From an uncultured Candidatus Saccharibacteria bacterium (GTDB lineage: Bacteria; Patescibacteriota; Saccharimonadia; Saccharimonadales; Saccharimonadaceae), in contig CALHWE010000004.1 in assembly GCA_938036785.1 (NCBI GenBank), positions 1 to 12,806 on the forward strand: a DNA stretch of 12,806 nucleotides. Reading direction: 5' to 3'. The translations under genes and the position numbers were made by a program. Below the pieces are notes generated by a model, which was not told the origin of the DNA, made no database searches, and saw only the letters and a program-made list of their open reading frames with translations. Positions 1-6,434 of this stretch are shown piece by piece. How positions within the stretch are numbered: position 1 is the stretch's first letter; every line of letters starts with the position of its first letter.

Positions 1-55
1 ATTATGTATGCTTCCCAAGCATGAGACGAGGGTTCGACTCCCTCTACCCGCACCA
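1..55 (+). tRNA. tRNA-Gly (anticodon CCC), 3' part
   Basis: The window starts inside this gene. An anticodon stem at 7-11/19-23 closes a 7-nt loop TTCCCAA with anticodon CCC at 14-16, which reads GGG glycine codons. The T arm is a perfect 5-bp stem (28-32/40-44) around TTCGACT. The 3' acceptor strand TACCCGC (45-51) is followed by discriminator A52 and an encoded CCA (53-55). The 5' acceptor strand and most of the D arm lie before base 1. The discriminator is A, whereas most bacterial tRNA-Gly carry U there. Confidence 0.93.
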
Positions 56-62
56 TGAGGAG

Positions 63-96
63 CACCACACATCGTATGGGGTGTTTTTGTTTTTAT
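63..96 (+). terminator. Intrinsic terminator behind the tRNA
   Basis: An imperfect hairpin pairs CACC (63-66) with GGTG (80-83), and the inner bases partly pair around a short TCG loop. It is followed by the T-rich tract TTTTTGTTTTTATT (84-97), typical of a Rho-independent terminator. It lies 8 nt behind the CCA end of the tRNA. The T tract runs straight into the ATG of the next gene. Confidence 0.6.
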
Positions 97-97
97 T

Positions 98-1018
98 ATG
101 TATGATCGTAAGCTTGTCATTGTCCAGAATCCTTATAGCACCCGCCATAGCGAGGTGCAGGCTGGGGTGTTTGATCGGCTTGATACAGCGGGCATTACAT
201 ACGACACCATAACGACGCGCTTTTCGCAGGCAGCGGATAACATTGACGACCTTGCTGGTCGCCTGCCGAATGACGCTCATATTATCAGTGCGGCAGGTGA
301 TGGCACGAGTACGCAGGTAGTAAATGCAGGGCTGAGGGCAGAGCTTGATGGCGCGGTGTATAGCTTTATTGGCTATGGCAATTGTAACGATCTCGCAAGA
401 GGCCAGCGCGATCCTTTACCGCTGTTGCAGGCCAATCGCCGCACTATTATTCATCAACCGCTCACTATTGAGGTAAATGGTGAGCTATGGCGATACGCCC
501 CTGGCTATATGACACTTGGCTTAACTGCTCTGGTTGCTAGTGGCTTCGCTGACGCGGCATCGCGCGAACGCCTGCGCCGCACACCACCCTATACCAAGCT
601 TGTGCGTAGCATGGGGCAAGTTGCCGCTACCTATCTGCGCACGCACGACACTTACTTACCGCCCTTTACAACCAACCTTTCTGCCGAAGAGCAGGCTGGC
701 CTGACCGATGTGATGATTATCAATAACCAGCGTATGGGGCGCGTTATCCGCTCGTCGATCGACTACCCACAGACCGACTTTTTTGGCTACCATCAAGCTG
801 ACTTCTCGTCTGTCTGGAAAAATATCCCCTTTGCTTGCAACGCTATAGCGGGCCACACACCGGCCGAAAGAATTACTGATATCACACTCACCTTCCGTGA
901 GCCAGCTACTATCCTCGCCCAGACTGAGGGAGAGCATGCCGTGCTGCCAGCGGTATCGATAATTCGCGCGTATAAAGACCCGGCACAGGCGATTCGGGTT
1001 GTGCGCCATGCAGTATAA
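98..1018 (+). CDS. Diacylglycerol-kinase-family lipid kinase-like protein
   Basis: This 306-residue protein matches the DAGK/NAD-kinase fold. It has an N-terminal strand ending in NP (11-12), a nucleotide-binding loop AAGDGTS (65-71) equivalent to the family GGDGT motif, and GYGNCNDLAR (92-101) equivalent to GTGNDFAR. The length suits bacterial lipid kinases, which phosphorylate diacylglycerol or related lipids with ATP on the inner face of the membrane. The loop has Ala in place of the first Gly and the second motif carries an extra Cys, so activity and substrate are open. The ATG directly follows the T tract of the tRNA terminator, with no Shine-Dalgarno and no clear -10 box. It may depend on read-through from the tRNA unit. 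The N-terminus fits the family, which supports this start. DUF6879 follows 22 bp downstream and may be cotranscribed. Confidence 0.8.
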   Translation: MYDRKLVIVQNPYSTRHSEVQAGVFDRLDTAGITYDTITTRFSQAADNIDDLAGRLPNDAHIISAAGDGTSTQVVNAGLRAELDGAVYSFIGYGNCNDLARGQRDPLPLLQANRRTIIHQPLTIEVNGELWRYAPGYMTLGLTALVASGFADAASRERLRRTPPYTKLVRSMGQVAATYLRTHDTYLPPFTTNLSAEEQAGLTDVMIINNQRMGRVIRSSIDYPQTDFFGYHQADFSSVWKNIPFACNAIAGHTPAERITDITLTFREPATILAQTEGEHAVLPAVSIIRAYKDPAQAIRVVRHAV

Positions 1019-1040
1019 ATGATGGTGTTTATGACTAACC

Positions 1041-1658
1041 ATGCAGTATCTTAGCGATCTCAAATACCCTCCTCACAACTATCAAGACATGACAATCAAC
1101 GGCGGCGGGTTCACGGAGTTTGGTGAGTTATTTCGCCAACTCCGCTCGCACTGGGTTAAAGTTGAGTTTCTCCAAGAGTATGATGAAACAGGGTCAAAAG
1201 CCTATGAATCATTCATACAGGGTGACTATGACGATGCCAAACGACGCGTTACAAAGGATGTGAAGTCCCAATGGGTATATGAACATTCCAAGCAATACAA
1301 TGTCAGTATGACACGTATCCGCGTTGTCAAGTATCCAATCTCTCGTTACCTTCTCCGCTTTGAATACCATGCGTACGTTGCCGACGAGGAGATGGGTGAA
1401 CAGATTTTTGTCGTACCGTGGTCTGAAATTTCAGACGTTATCTCTAAAACTGGCATTTCTGACTACCTTGTATTCGACGGGGAAAAAGTGGTTGCTTTGC
1501 TCTATGACGAGCATTCATCGACAGTACAAGAGGCTCGTCTTGTCGAATCTCAGGAAGAGGTTGCACGTTACAATGCTATGACTCAGTTTCTTCTCGAACG
1601 TAGTGTACCGCTTAAGCAAAGTGAGTTAGCACGCATCGCTACAACGCGACGTGAGTAA
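1041..1658 (+). CDS. DUF6879 family protein
   Basis: This protein has up to 205 residues and follows the family pattern I know from Actinobacteria: an N-terminal FGELFRQLRSHWVKVE block (27-42), a conserved central block IRVVKYPISRYLLRFEY (93-109), the acidic E-x-GE-x-I segment around 117-122, then an Asp/Phe-rich DYLVFDGEKV (141-150) and a C-terminal AVPL-like SVPLKQ. Function is unknown. In actinobacteria such genes commonly lie beside XRE-type regulators and DUF397 genes, but neither is present here. The start is uncertain: ATG 1041 is the first after the kinase gene, while ATG 1089 (MTINGGGF) would match the usual family N-terminus. Neither has a Shine-Dalgarno or a convincing -10 box, so expression from the upstream unit is likely. 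It may have been acquired from an actinobacterium. Confidence 0.75.
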   Translation: MQYLSDLKYPPHNYQDMTINGGGFTEFGELFRQLRSHWVKVEFLQEYDETGSKAYESFIQGDYDDAKRRVTKDVKSQWVYEHSKQYNVSMTRIRVVKYPISRYLLRFEYHAYVADEEMGEQIFVVPWSEISDVISKTGISDYLVFDGEKVVALLYDEHSSTVQEARLVESQEEVARYNAMTQFLLERSVPLKQSELARIATTRRE

Positions 1659-1670
1659 CCATCTAGAGAG

Positions 1671-1732
1671 ATCCCCCTTCTGGTACTAGTACATAAGTTC
1701 TGGATTGGCGTGCAGCTACGCGTAAGAGGGAT
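1671..1732. other. Structured intergenic segment between convergent genes
   Basis: ATCCCCCTT (1671-1679) pairs with AAGAGGGAT (1724-1732) with one mismatch. Between them lie a hairpin GCGT/ACGC (1708-1711/1718-1721) and the palindrome GTACTAGTAC (1683-1692). The segment separates the DUF6879 gene from the end of uvrC. There is no T run, so it is not a classical intrinsic terminator, but folded RNA from either strand could protect 3' ends or slow polymerase. Confidence 0.3.
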
Positions 1733-1767
1733 GTAGAATCACTGACTGTGCCGTTGGTTGAGTATGT

Positions 1768-3399
1768 CTACTCTACTGCTAGTCCTTGCCGAATTTGCGC
1801 TGCGCGCGTCCCCCCCACAACTGCTGCCAGCTCTGCTTGGCTGGCGCGCATGATACCACGCACACTGCCAAACTGCCGCAGCAGTTTTTGCTTGGTTTTG
1901 GGGCCGACACCGGGGATGCCATCGAGCGCACTTTTGACCCCGGCTTTGCGCTGCAGGGCTGTGTGGTAGCTGACGGCAAAGCGGTGCGACTCATCGCGGA
2001 TCCGCTGGAAGAGCTTGGTAATGTCGCTGGCTGCAAGCGGTGGAGTGGCCACCTGGCTGGTACTGCTAGCTGGCTGTTCATGCACAGCAGAGGCAGCGTG
2101 GGGCGCCTCTGGCTCGTGCACCGCGGCACTACCCCGCAAATTCTTGGAGTGCGCACCAGCGTTGCGCTGCCCTGGGTGGAGATTAATCACATAGACATCG
2201 CCATCCTCATGCACGGTGACGCCGCTCGGGCGCTCGGCCTGCAGGCGCTGAATATACGCCAGCCCCACCTGTGAGCCAGTTTTGTGTACCAAGATCTCTT
2301 CCTCGCGCTTAGCAATGCTGATGATTGGCACACGCACCCCACGCGCATCACGGGCCGCGATTGCTGCCGCCAGCTGGCCTTTGCCACCGTCAATCAGGAG
2401 CAGGCTCGGCGTGCCCCAGCTCTTGATATGGCGCTCACTGAGGCGGCGAAAGATGACGTCGTGCATGTTACCAGTGTCGTCGTTTTTTTCGCTCACTTTA
2501 AACTTACGGTACTCGGCCCGGTCACTGACGCCATTGCGAAACACGACCATGCTCGCCACCACCTGGCGGCCGCTCATGTGGCTGATATCGTAGCCTTCAA
2601 TGCGGGTTGGCTCACCCGCGAGCCCCAGCAGCGTGGTCAAGTCCGCCAGGGCCCGGTCCTTACTAATAGCCAAAAATTCCTTATCGCCAAACATCACCCG
2701 GCGCTGCAGCTCCTGCATGGCGCGGAGCTTGTTGCGCAGCTGGGCGGCCCGTTCAAATTCGTGTAGCCCCGCGGCCGTCTTCATATCGCGCTCAAGCTTA
2801 GCAGCAATGGCTTTGCGGTTGCCTTTAATGTAGCTAATCAGCGTGCGTAGGTTGGCTTTGTAGGCTTGCGGGCCATCGCTGATTTTGGGGCTCAGGCCTA
2901 AATCTTCGTCCAGCTTTGACTGCCCAGGCCGGCGCTCACGCGTTAGGTACGGGAAGATTGGCCGTAGGTAGCGCAGGGCTTTTTTGAGCGCAAAGCCGTT
3001 GTAGAAGGGGCCGTAGTAGTCAGCGCCATCGTCCGCCGGGTTGCGCGTAAAGCTCACTACTGGCCACTGGCTCTTCATGTTGATTCGCACAAAGGTCTGC
3101 GATTTATCATCGCGCAGCAGCACATTGTAGCGTGGCATGTAGCGCTTGATCATCTCGCTTTCTAGAAAGAGGGCGTCCACCTCGCTTTCGGTCTCGATCC
3201 AATCCGTATCGTGGATCTCCGCCACCAGTGCCATGGTTTTATTATCTCGTCCACGCGAATCTTGAAAATACTGCCGCACTCGGTTGCGCAGCACTGCCGC
3301 CTTGCCAACATAAATCACCTCCCCACTGGCCGACTTATGAAAGTACACCCCCGGGCTGCGAGGTAGTGTTTTGAGCTTAGTGCGGAGGGCAGCATTCAT
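1768..3399 (-). CDS. uvrC: UvrABC excinuclease subunit C
   Basis: UvrC makes both incisions around DNA lesions after UvrA and UvrB have located them. Domains in order: GIY-YIG nuclease (about 10-95, with PGVYF 16-20, IYVGKA 29-34, R40-region and E80), a UVR motif for UvrB binding (about 207-235, EFERAAQLRNKL), an RNase H-like endonuclease (DISH at 271, LLIDGGKGQ with D337, RIRDESHRFA with D469) and tandem helix-hairpin-helix DNA-binding motifs (about 488-540). At 543 residues it is shorter than the usual 600 or so. The four Cys that normally bind a 4Fe-4S cluster before the UVR motif are absent, and the whole protein has no Cys. A low-complexity Ala/His/Pro-rich insert (about 373-458) interrupts the endonuclease domain. 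The ATG lies 8 nt behind a TATAAT box, suggesting a near-leaderless mRNA. Confidence 0.96.
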   Translation of the reverse strand: MNAALRTKLKTLPRSPGVYFHKSASGEVIYVGKAAVLRNRVRQYFQDSRGRDNKTMALVAEIHDTDWIETESEVDALFLESEMIKRYMPRYNVLLRDDKSQTFVRINMKSQWPVVSFTRNPADDGADYYGPFYNGFALKKALRYLRPIFPYLTRERRPGQSKLDEDLGLSPKISDGPQAYKANLRTLISYIKGNRKAIAAKLERDMKTAAGLHEFERAAQLRNKLRAMQELQRRVMFGDKEFLAISKDRALADLTTLLGLAGEPTRIEGYDISHMSGRQVVASMVVFRNGVSDRAEYRKFKVSEKNDDTGNMHDVIFRRLSERHIKSWGTPSLLLIDGGKGQLAAAIAARDARGVRVPIISIAKREEEILVHKTGSQVGLAYIQRLQAERPSGVTVHEDGDVYVINLHPGQRNAGAHSKNLRGSAAVHEPEAPHAASAVHEQPASSTSQVATPPLAASDITKLFQRIRDESHRFAVSYHTALQRKAGVKSALDGIPGVGPKTKQKLLRQFGSVRGIMRASQAELAAVVGGTRAAQIRQGLAVE

Positions 3400-3407
3400 A
3401 CTTTCTT

Positions 3408-3413
3408 ATTATA
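3408..3413 (-). promoter_or_regulatory. -10 box of uvrC
   Basis: On the minus strand a perfect TATAAT lies at 3413-3408, with 8 nt between it and the uvrC ATG. Transcription would start 1-2 nt before the start codon. No convincing -35 box is visible. The promoter lies in the 22-bp gap behind the nucleotidyltransferase-like gene, so uvrC has its own initiation site. Confidence 0.65.
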
Positions 3414-3421
3414 GCGCGAAG

Positions 3422-4258
3422 CTACTGCTTGCCGGTAAATAGCCGAAACAAACCATCGTGCTCGCCTTGAGCAAGCTTAACAGCCCATTCTTCCTCTTCA
3501 AGACGCTTCAAGAGGCGCGCTTTGAGTGCAGTTAAACCAAGTTTTTGTCGCGCCTGCTTGACCTTCTCCGCTTGCTCAAGAAAGGCAAAATATTGCTCGC
3601 GATATTCCTTTGGGATATCGCTGATCTTGCCGTTTGGCATGACAACGTTCTCGAGCCCTGTTAGTTTCCTTTCGTCCTTTTTGCGCTCACCAGTAATTGA
3701 TCGATTCATATACGCACCGAGCTGAGCAACGGGGCCAGGAATAGTACAAACTGTTTCCCCGTCTTGTTCGACACGCCAAGGGTCAAGGCTTTCAAGTGGA
3801 ATCTTCGTTTCGCTGCCAGCAAGACGCCAGTAAAGTTCCTTTTCACCTCCCTCGTCCTCTTTAAGATAGCGATCACCAGTGAAATGGCTCAAACCTTTGA
3901 GTGTATTCATTAGTGGAGTGCCATATGGCCTAAGGCCAAATACCGAAGGGACAAGCAGTCCACCCAGCGCATCTTTCATCTCATCTCGATATGCTGCTAC
4001 TGTATCTGTTGTATGCACTAATGTGTCGAGATCTCGCACCGTGCCATTGCTCTCACGCCGCCGCGGCAGGTAGATATTACCAATCCGCACCACATGATCA
4101 TCCCAATCGATCTCCTCGGCATGAGTGACTGCATGTAAACCGAGCCCGCCAACCACAGTATAGGGAGCATCTCCCACGTCTTCCATCCGATTATGAAAAT
4201 CTGCTGCAACTAATGTGAAATATGAATTGTCTAGGGTTGTTTCTGGGGATCGTCTCAT
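3422..4258 (-). CDS. Nucleotidyltransferase-fold hypothetical protein
   Basis: I do not recognise a named family for this 278-residue protein. The segment YTVVGGLGLHAV (33-44) resembles the helix-capping Gly-Gly motif of minimal nucleotidyltransferases, and RDLDTLV (75-81) resembles their metal-binding D-x-D strand. The gap between the two (about 38 residues) is longer than the 10-20 usual in antitoxin- or AbiEii-like members, so an insertion or a divergent member is likely. The C-terminal third is charged and helical (QAEKVKQARQKLGL, LLKRLEEEE), probably a coiled helix pair. No transmembrane segment or signal peptide is seen. It could transfer a nucleotide to RNA, protein or a small molecule. 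It stands as a single gene with an extended -10 promoter 7 nt before its ATG and no toxin partner beside it. Confidence 0.5.
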   Translation of the reverse strand: MRRSPETTLDNSYFTLVAADFHNRMEDVGDAPYTVVGGLGLHAVTHAEEIDWDDHVVRIGNIYLPRRRESNGTVRDLDTLVHTTDTVAAYRDEMKDALGGLLVPSVFGLRPYGTPLMNTLKGLSHFTGDRYLKEDEGGEKELYWRLAGSETKIPLESLDPWRVEQDGETVCTIPGPVAQLGAYMNRSITGERKKDERKLTGLENVVMPNGKISDIPKEYREQYFAFLEQAEKVKQARQKLGLTALKARLLKRLEEEEWAVKLAQGEHDGLFRLFTGKQ

Positions 4259-4265
4259 ACACTTG

Positions 4266-4274
4266 GTTATACCA
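4266..4274 (-). promoter_or_regulatory. Extended -10 promoter of the nucleotidyltransferase-like gene
   Basis: The minus strand reads TGG-TATAAC at 4274-4266, an extended -10 element, with 7 nt before the ATG at 4258. The start site would fall at or one base before the start codon. The remainder of the 167-bp gap to the UDG-family gene (4275-4425) is AT-rich, and I see no gene in it. Confidence 0.6.
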
Positions 4275-4425
4275 TACTTTTGTGCACGCGAGAAGTGTTT
4301 TGCATACTATTTGTACACTCTGTTGTATTAGTTTTTATCTTGTTCGAATAGTATTCATCGTGCGTTCTATACAGATACGAAATACAGCCGAGCCATTCCT
4401 TGGTAGTGCTCACACGCTCTTATCA

Positions 4426-5016
4426 TTATTCTAAAGCCTGGTAAACCTTCTGCCGCAGCACCGGTACAACCTCCGCCTCGAACCATGGGTTACGTGCTCG
4501 CCAGCGCGCAGTCAGCGGTGAGGGGTGCACCAGTGGGAAATACTCCGGCAAATACTGTGCAAAATGCGCCACCGTTTTCGTTAAATTTTTCTCTGCCTGG
4601 CGGGCAAGATAGTACTTCTGCGCATAGGCACCAACCAGAATCGTTAGGCGCACCGCTGGCATCTGGGCACGGAGCTTTGGGTGCCATTTCTTGGCAAACT
4701 CCTTGCGTGGCGGCAAGTCGCCGTGTGCACCCTTGCCAGGGTAGTAAAAATCCATTGGGATAAGCGCAAAGAGATCGGGGTTGTAAAATTGCTCATCGCT
4801 CACGCCAAGCCACTGCCGCAGAAGGCGGCCGCTGGCATCATTCCACGGCACCCCCGTCTCCTGAGCAATACGGCCGGGTGCCTGGCCAACAATGATGATG
4901 CGCGAGCGCGCCGAGGCGCTATAGACCGGCGGCCAACCCTGTGCCGCAAAATCAGCATTCATTGGGTCGGCACAAATGTGCTCGTAGAGGAGTGGCTGTG
5001 ATTGCGCATTTGTCAT
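4426..5016 (-). CDS. Uracil-DNA glycosylase family protein
   Basis: This 196-residue protein belongs to the UDG superfamily, which removes uracil or related damaged bases from DNA. IIVGQAPGRIAQETGVPWNDASG (41-63) carries the GQAPG active-site loop and substrate-contacting Asn/Asp region, and HPSP (164-167) is the second, DNA-intercalating motif. WHPKLRAQM, ILVGAYAQKYYL and NPWFEAEVVPVLR also match the group I know from Proteobacteria. There, the equivalent segments carry Cys in F-C-YPG and E-C-A; here they read FYYPGKG (90-96) and KEFAKKW, with aromatic residues instead, and HPSPRN has become HPSPLT. The chosen ATG (5016) lies 7 nt behind TATACT. An ATG 45 bp upstream (5061) is open but would lie before that promoter, so it is probably not used. 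Confidence 0.88.
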   Translation of the reverse strand: MTNAQSQPLLYEHICADPMNADFAAQGWPPVYSASARSRIIIVGQAPGRIAQETGVPWNDASGRLLRQWLGVSDEQFYNPDLFALIPMDFYYPGKGAHGDLPPRKEFAKKWHPKLRAQMPAVRLTILVGAYAQKYYLARQAEKNLTKTVAHFAQYLPEYFPLVHPSPLTARWRARNPWFEAEVVPVLRQKVYQALE

Positions 5017-5023
5017 ATCTTTT

Positions 5024-5029
5024 AGTATA
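5024..5029 (-). promoter_or_regulatory. -10 box of the UDG-family gene
   Basis: The minus strand has TATACT at 5029-5024, then 7 nt, then ATG at 5016. It implies a leaderless mRNA and decides the start against the longer frame opening at 5061. Confidence 0.6.
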
Positions 5030-5074
5030 GCGAAGTTGTGTAGTTGACTCAATTGTAGCAAATGCCACTATCCA

Positions 5075-5653
5075 CTAGTCCTCCAATGTCAGCTCAATTA
5101 TTTTTTGGAAGGTTTTGCCGTTACGGATGGTTAGCTGCTTGTAAAACCGGGCTTTGAGGAGCTTTTTATGGTAATTTGATGTGAGATAATCGGCTTGATG
5201 GTGATTGCAGTAGAAGAACGCGGTGCGCCCAAAATAGAGCTGCTCGCGGCTATTTGCCCAGGTGGCTGCTTCTGCCTCAATCGACGTCTTGTCCGCATCT
5301 AGCAAGTAGAACAGCGCATCCCGTCGGTAGGCCGTATCATCCTGCCACCAGCTCGGCAGTCGAGCTACCTCTTGCTGGAGCGTAGCAGCGCTGATGATGA
5401 TAGACGGCACTGGGAAGTCATAGGCCGCATCAAAGTAATGCGCTAGGGTGCGCTGGATCGCCTCCTCCGGTTCGCTGCTGTCAAAAAAGAGATTGCCACT
5501 ATTGATATACGAGACGACGCTGCGAAAGCCCAGCTCCACTAGATCCACCTTCAGGCGATCCATACTCACCGTATGCTTGCCGCCAACATTAATGCCCCGG
5601 AGGAGCAGTGCGTAGCGCATTGGTTTTGCTGTGGTGTGGTGGAGCGTGTGCAT
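5075..5653 (-). CDS. DUF1697 domain protein
   Basis: The 192-residue protein matches DUF1697: YALLLRGINVGGKHTVSMDRLK (13-34) corresponds to the conserved LRGINVGGxxxxxMxxL block, and VVSYINSGNLFF (45-56) to the TYIxSGNxxF block, followed by a small alpha/beta domain. The biochemical role of the family is unknown; structures suggest two ferredoxin-like folds. The frame is open further upstream to 5794, but that would overlap the DUF1905 gene by over 100 bp. The ATG at 5653 lies exactly 6 nt behind a TATAAT box, placing transcription start on the A of the ATG, so I chose it. An alternative is ATG 5620 (MRYALLL), closer to the usual family N-terminus. It follows DUF1905 by 31 bp and may also be read from the VOC promoter. 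Confidence 0.87.
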   Translation of the reverse strand: MHTLHHTTAKPMRYALLLRGINVGGKHTVSMDRLKVDLVELGFRSVVSYINSGNLFFDSSEPEEAIQRTLAHYFDAAYDFPVPSIIISAATLQQEVARLPSWWQDDTAYRRDALFYLLDADKTSIEAEAATWANSREQLYFGRTAFFYCNHHQADYLTSNYHKKLLKARFYKQLTIRNGKTFQKIIELTLED

Positions 5654-5659
5654 AGTGCT

Positions 5660-5665
5660 ATTATA
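5660..5665 (-). promoter_or_regulatory. -10 box of the DUF1697 gene
   Basis: Perfect TATAAT at 5665-5660 on the minus strand, 6 nt before ATG 5653. A weak -35 match ATGACG lies at 5688-5683 with a 17-nt spacer, overlapping the stop codon of DUF1905. This is an internal promoter within the VOC cluster. Confidence 0.6.
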
Positions 5666-5684
5666 CAAGAATACACAGCGAGCG

Positions 5685-5972
5685 TCATGTTGCTGAGCGA
5701 CGAATCGTAAACGTGAGGTTGACGCAGCTCCCCACATCGAGCTGGTTTGTTCGCCGCACCTTAGCAGGCAGCGGAATGAAGTGGGTGCCATCACCCATTG
5801 GCAGTAGCGAGGTATCCCACGACACCTCTCCTACCACCGCATGAACCGCAATCAGGCCACGCACCGTTAGTGTTTGGAATATCTCTGTATACCTCTGCGG
5901 CACTGCGACATAATACCAGCCACCTGCTTGCGGAAATTGCTGTACCCGCCCATCAATGGTATAGGTGTGCAT
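5685..5972 (-). CDS. DUF1905 domain protein
   Basis: A 95-residue protein fitting DUF1905, a small beta-barrel domain of unknown function. Visible matches are GGWYYVAVP (W-x-x-V-x-P pattern, about 17-25), VVGEVSWDTSLLPMGDGTHFIPLPAKVR (about 46-73; the G-x-x-W-x-T-S-L-x-P-x-x-D-G-x-x-x-x-P block) and a C-terminal VGSCVNLTFTIR strand where the family usually has GDxV. The ATG at 5972-5970 shares one base with the TGA stop of the VOC gene (TGATG), so translation is probably coupled. A GTG one codon earlier (5975) is an alternative start. It has no transmembrane segment and no promoter of its own. Confidence 0.85.
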   Translation of the reverse strand: MHTYTIDGRVQQFPQAGGWYYVAVPQRYTEIFQTLTVRGLIAVHAVVGEVSWDTSLLPMGDGTHFIPLPAKVRRTNQLDVGSCVNLTFTIRRSAT

Positions 5973-6358
5973 CACCCATTATTCTCTTCTGCTTGCTGGA
6001 CGATGTCGACTGTTACACCACTTGGATCACGCACACAAAAGTGAGTCTGGCCCCATGCCTCAGTGGTGAGTGGATGAGTGATTGCAACATCACAGCTCTT
6101 AATCCGCTCATATTCACTGGCAGCATCAGCAACCTCAAGTGAGTAAATAATGCCATGACCACCAAATGCCGCTTGGAGATCTTGTGGCTGGTTGGCAAGG
6201 TGTGGCTGCATCAGGCCGATCTCTGCGCCACTATGCTTATGCAAGAGCTGCACGTACCAATCGGCTTCGAATACAACCTCAAAACCAAAGAGCCGACAAT
6301 AAAACTCCTTACATTCCGTTATTTTTGTGGTAATTGTCACAGGATATAGTGCGTGCAT
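5972..6358 (-). CDS. VOC (glyoxalase/bleomycin-resistance) family protein
   Basis: This 128-residue single VOC module has paired beta-alpha-beta-beta-beta units: VTITTKITECKEFYCRLFGFEVVFEADWYVQLLHK (8-42) is the typical first unit, and IIYSLEVADAASEYERIK with FCVRDPSGVTVDIVQQ (to about 123) is the second. VOC proteins are metal enzymes or ligand-binding resistance proteins; the substrate cannot be read from the sequence. The lack of a His near the N-terminal HP-type position makes the metal set unclear. Start choice is firm: AAGGAG lies 5 nt before the ATG, with a TATAAT box further up. This is one of only two clear Shine-Dalgarno starts in the window. It heads a cluster with DUF1905 and DUF1697, behind an AraC-type regulator. 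Confidence 0.85.
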   Translation of the reverse strand: MHALYPVTITTKITECKEFYCRLFGFEVVFEADWYVQLLHKHSGAEIGLMQPHLANQPQDLQAAFGGHGIIYSLEVADAASEYERIKSCDVAITHPLTTEAWGQTHFCVRDPSGVTVDIVQQAEENNG

Positions 6359-6363
6359 ATGCG

Positions 6364-6394
6364 CTCCTTTGCGTTAGATGATTATGCCATTATA
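6364..6394 (-). promoter_or_regulatory. Promoter and Shine-Dalgarno of the VOC cluster
   Basis: TATAAT at 6394-6389 on the minus strand would start transcription near 6382 and give a leader of about 24 nt. AAGGAG at 6369-6364 lies 5 nt before the ATG. This differs from the leaderless arrangement of the neighbouring genes. The 41 bp upstream, to the end of the AraC-type gene, could hold a regulator site; no repeat stands out. Confidence 0.6.
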
Positions 6395-6434
6395 GTAGCG
6401 CAGCGGCACTCTCTCGTATTGTATATTTCGGACA

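Noticed and set aside
1768..3399. Several long plus-strand frames opposite uvrC
   Set aside because: They are antisense shadows of uvrC created by its codon bias and show no family motifs.
3422..4258. Toxin-antitoxin pair with the UDG-family gene or uvrC
   Set aside because: The neighbours are separate repair genes with their own promoters and are not toxin-like, and no small partner ORF overlaps the gene.
5017..5061. 15-residue extension of the UDG-family protein
   Set aside because: It would start before the TATACT box that matches ATG 5016, and the family does not need it.
5654..5794. N-terminal extension of the DUF1697 protein by 47 residues
   Set aside because: It overlaps the DUF1905 gene in another frame, has no family similarity, and lies before the TATAAT that fits ATG 5653.
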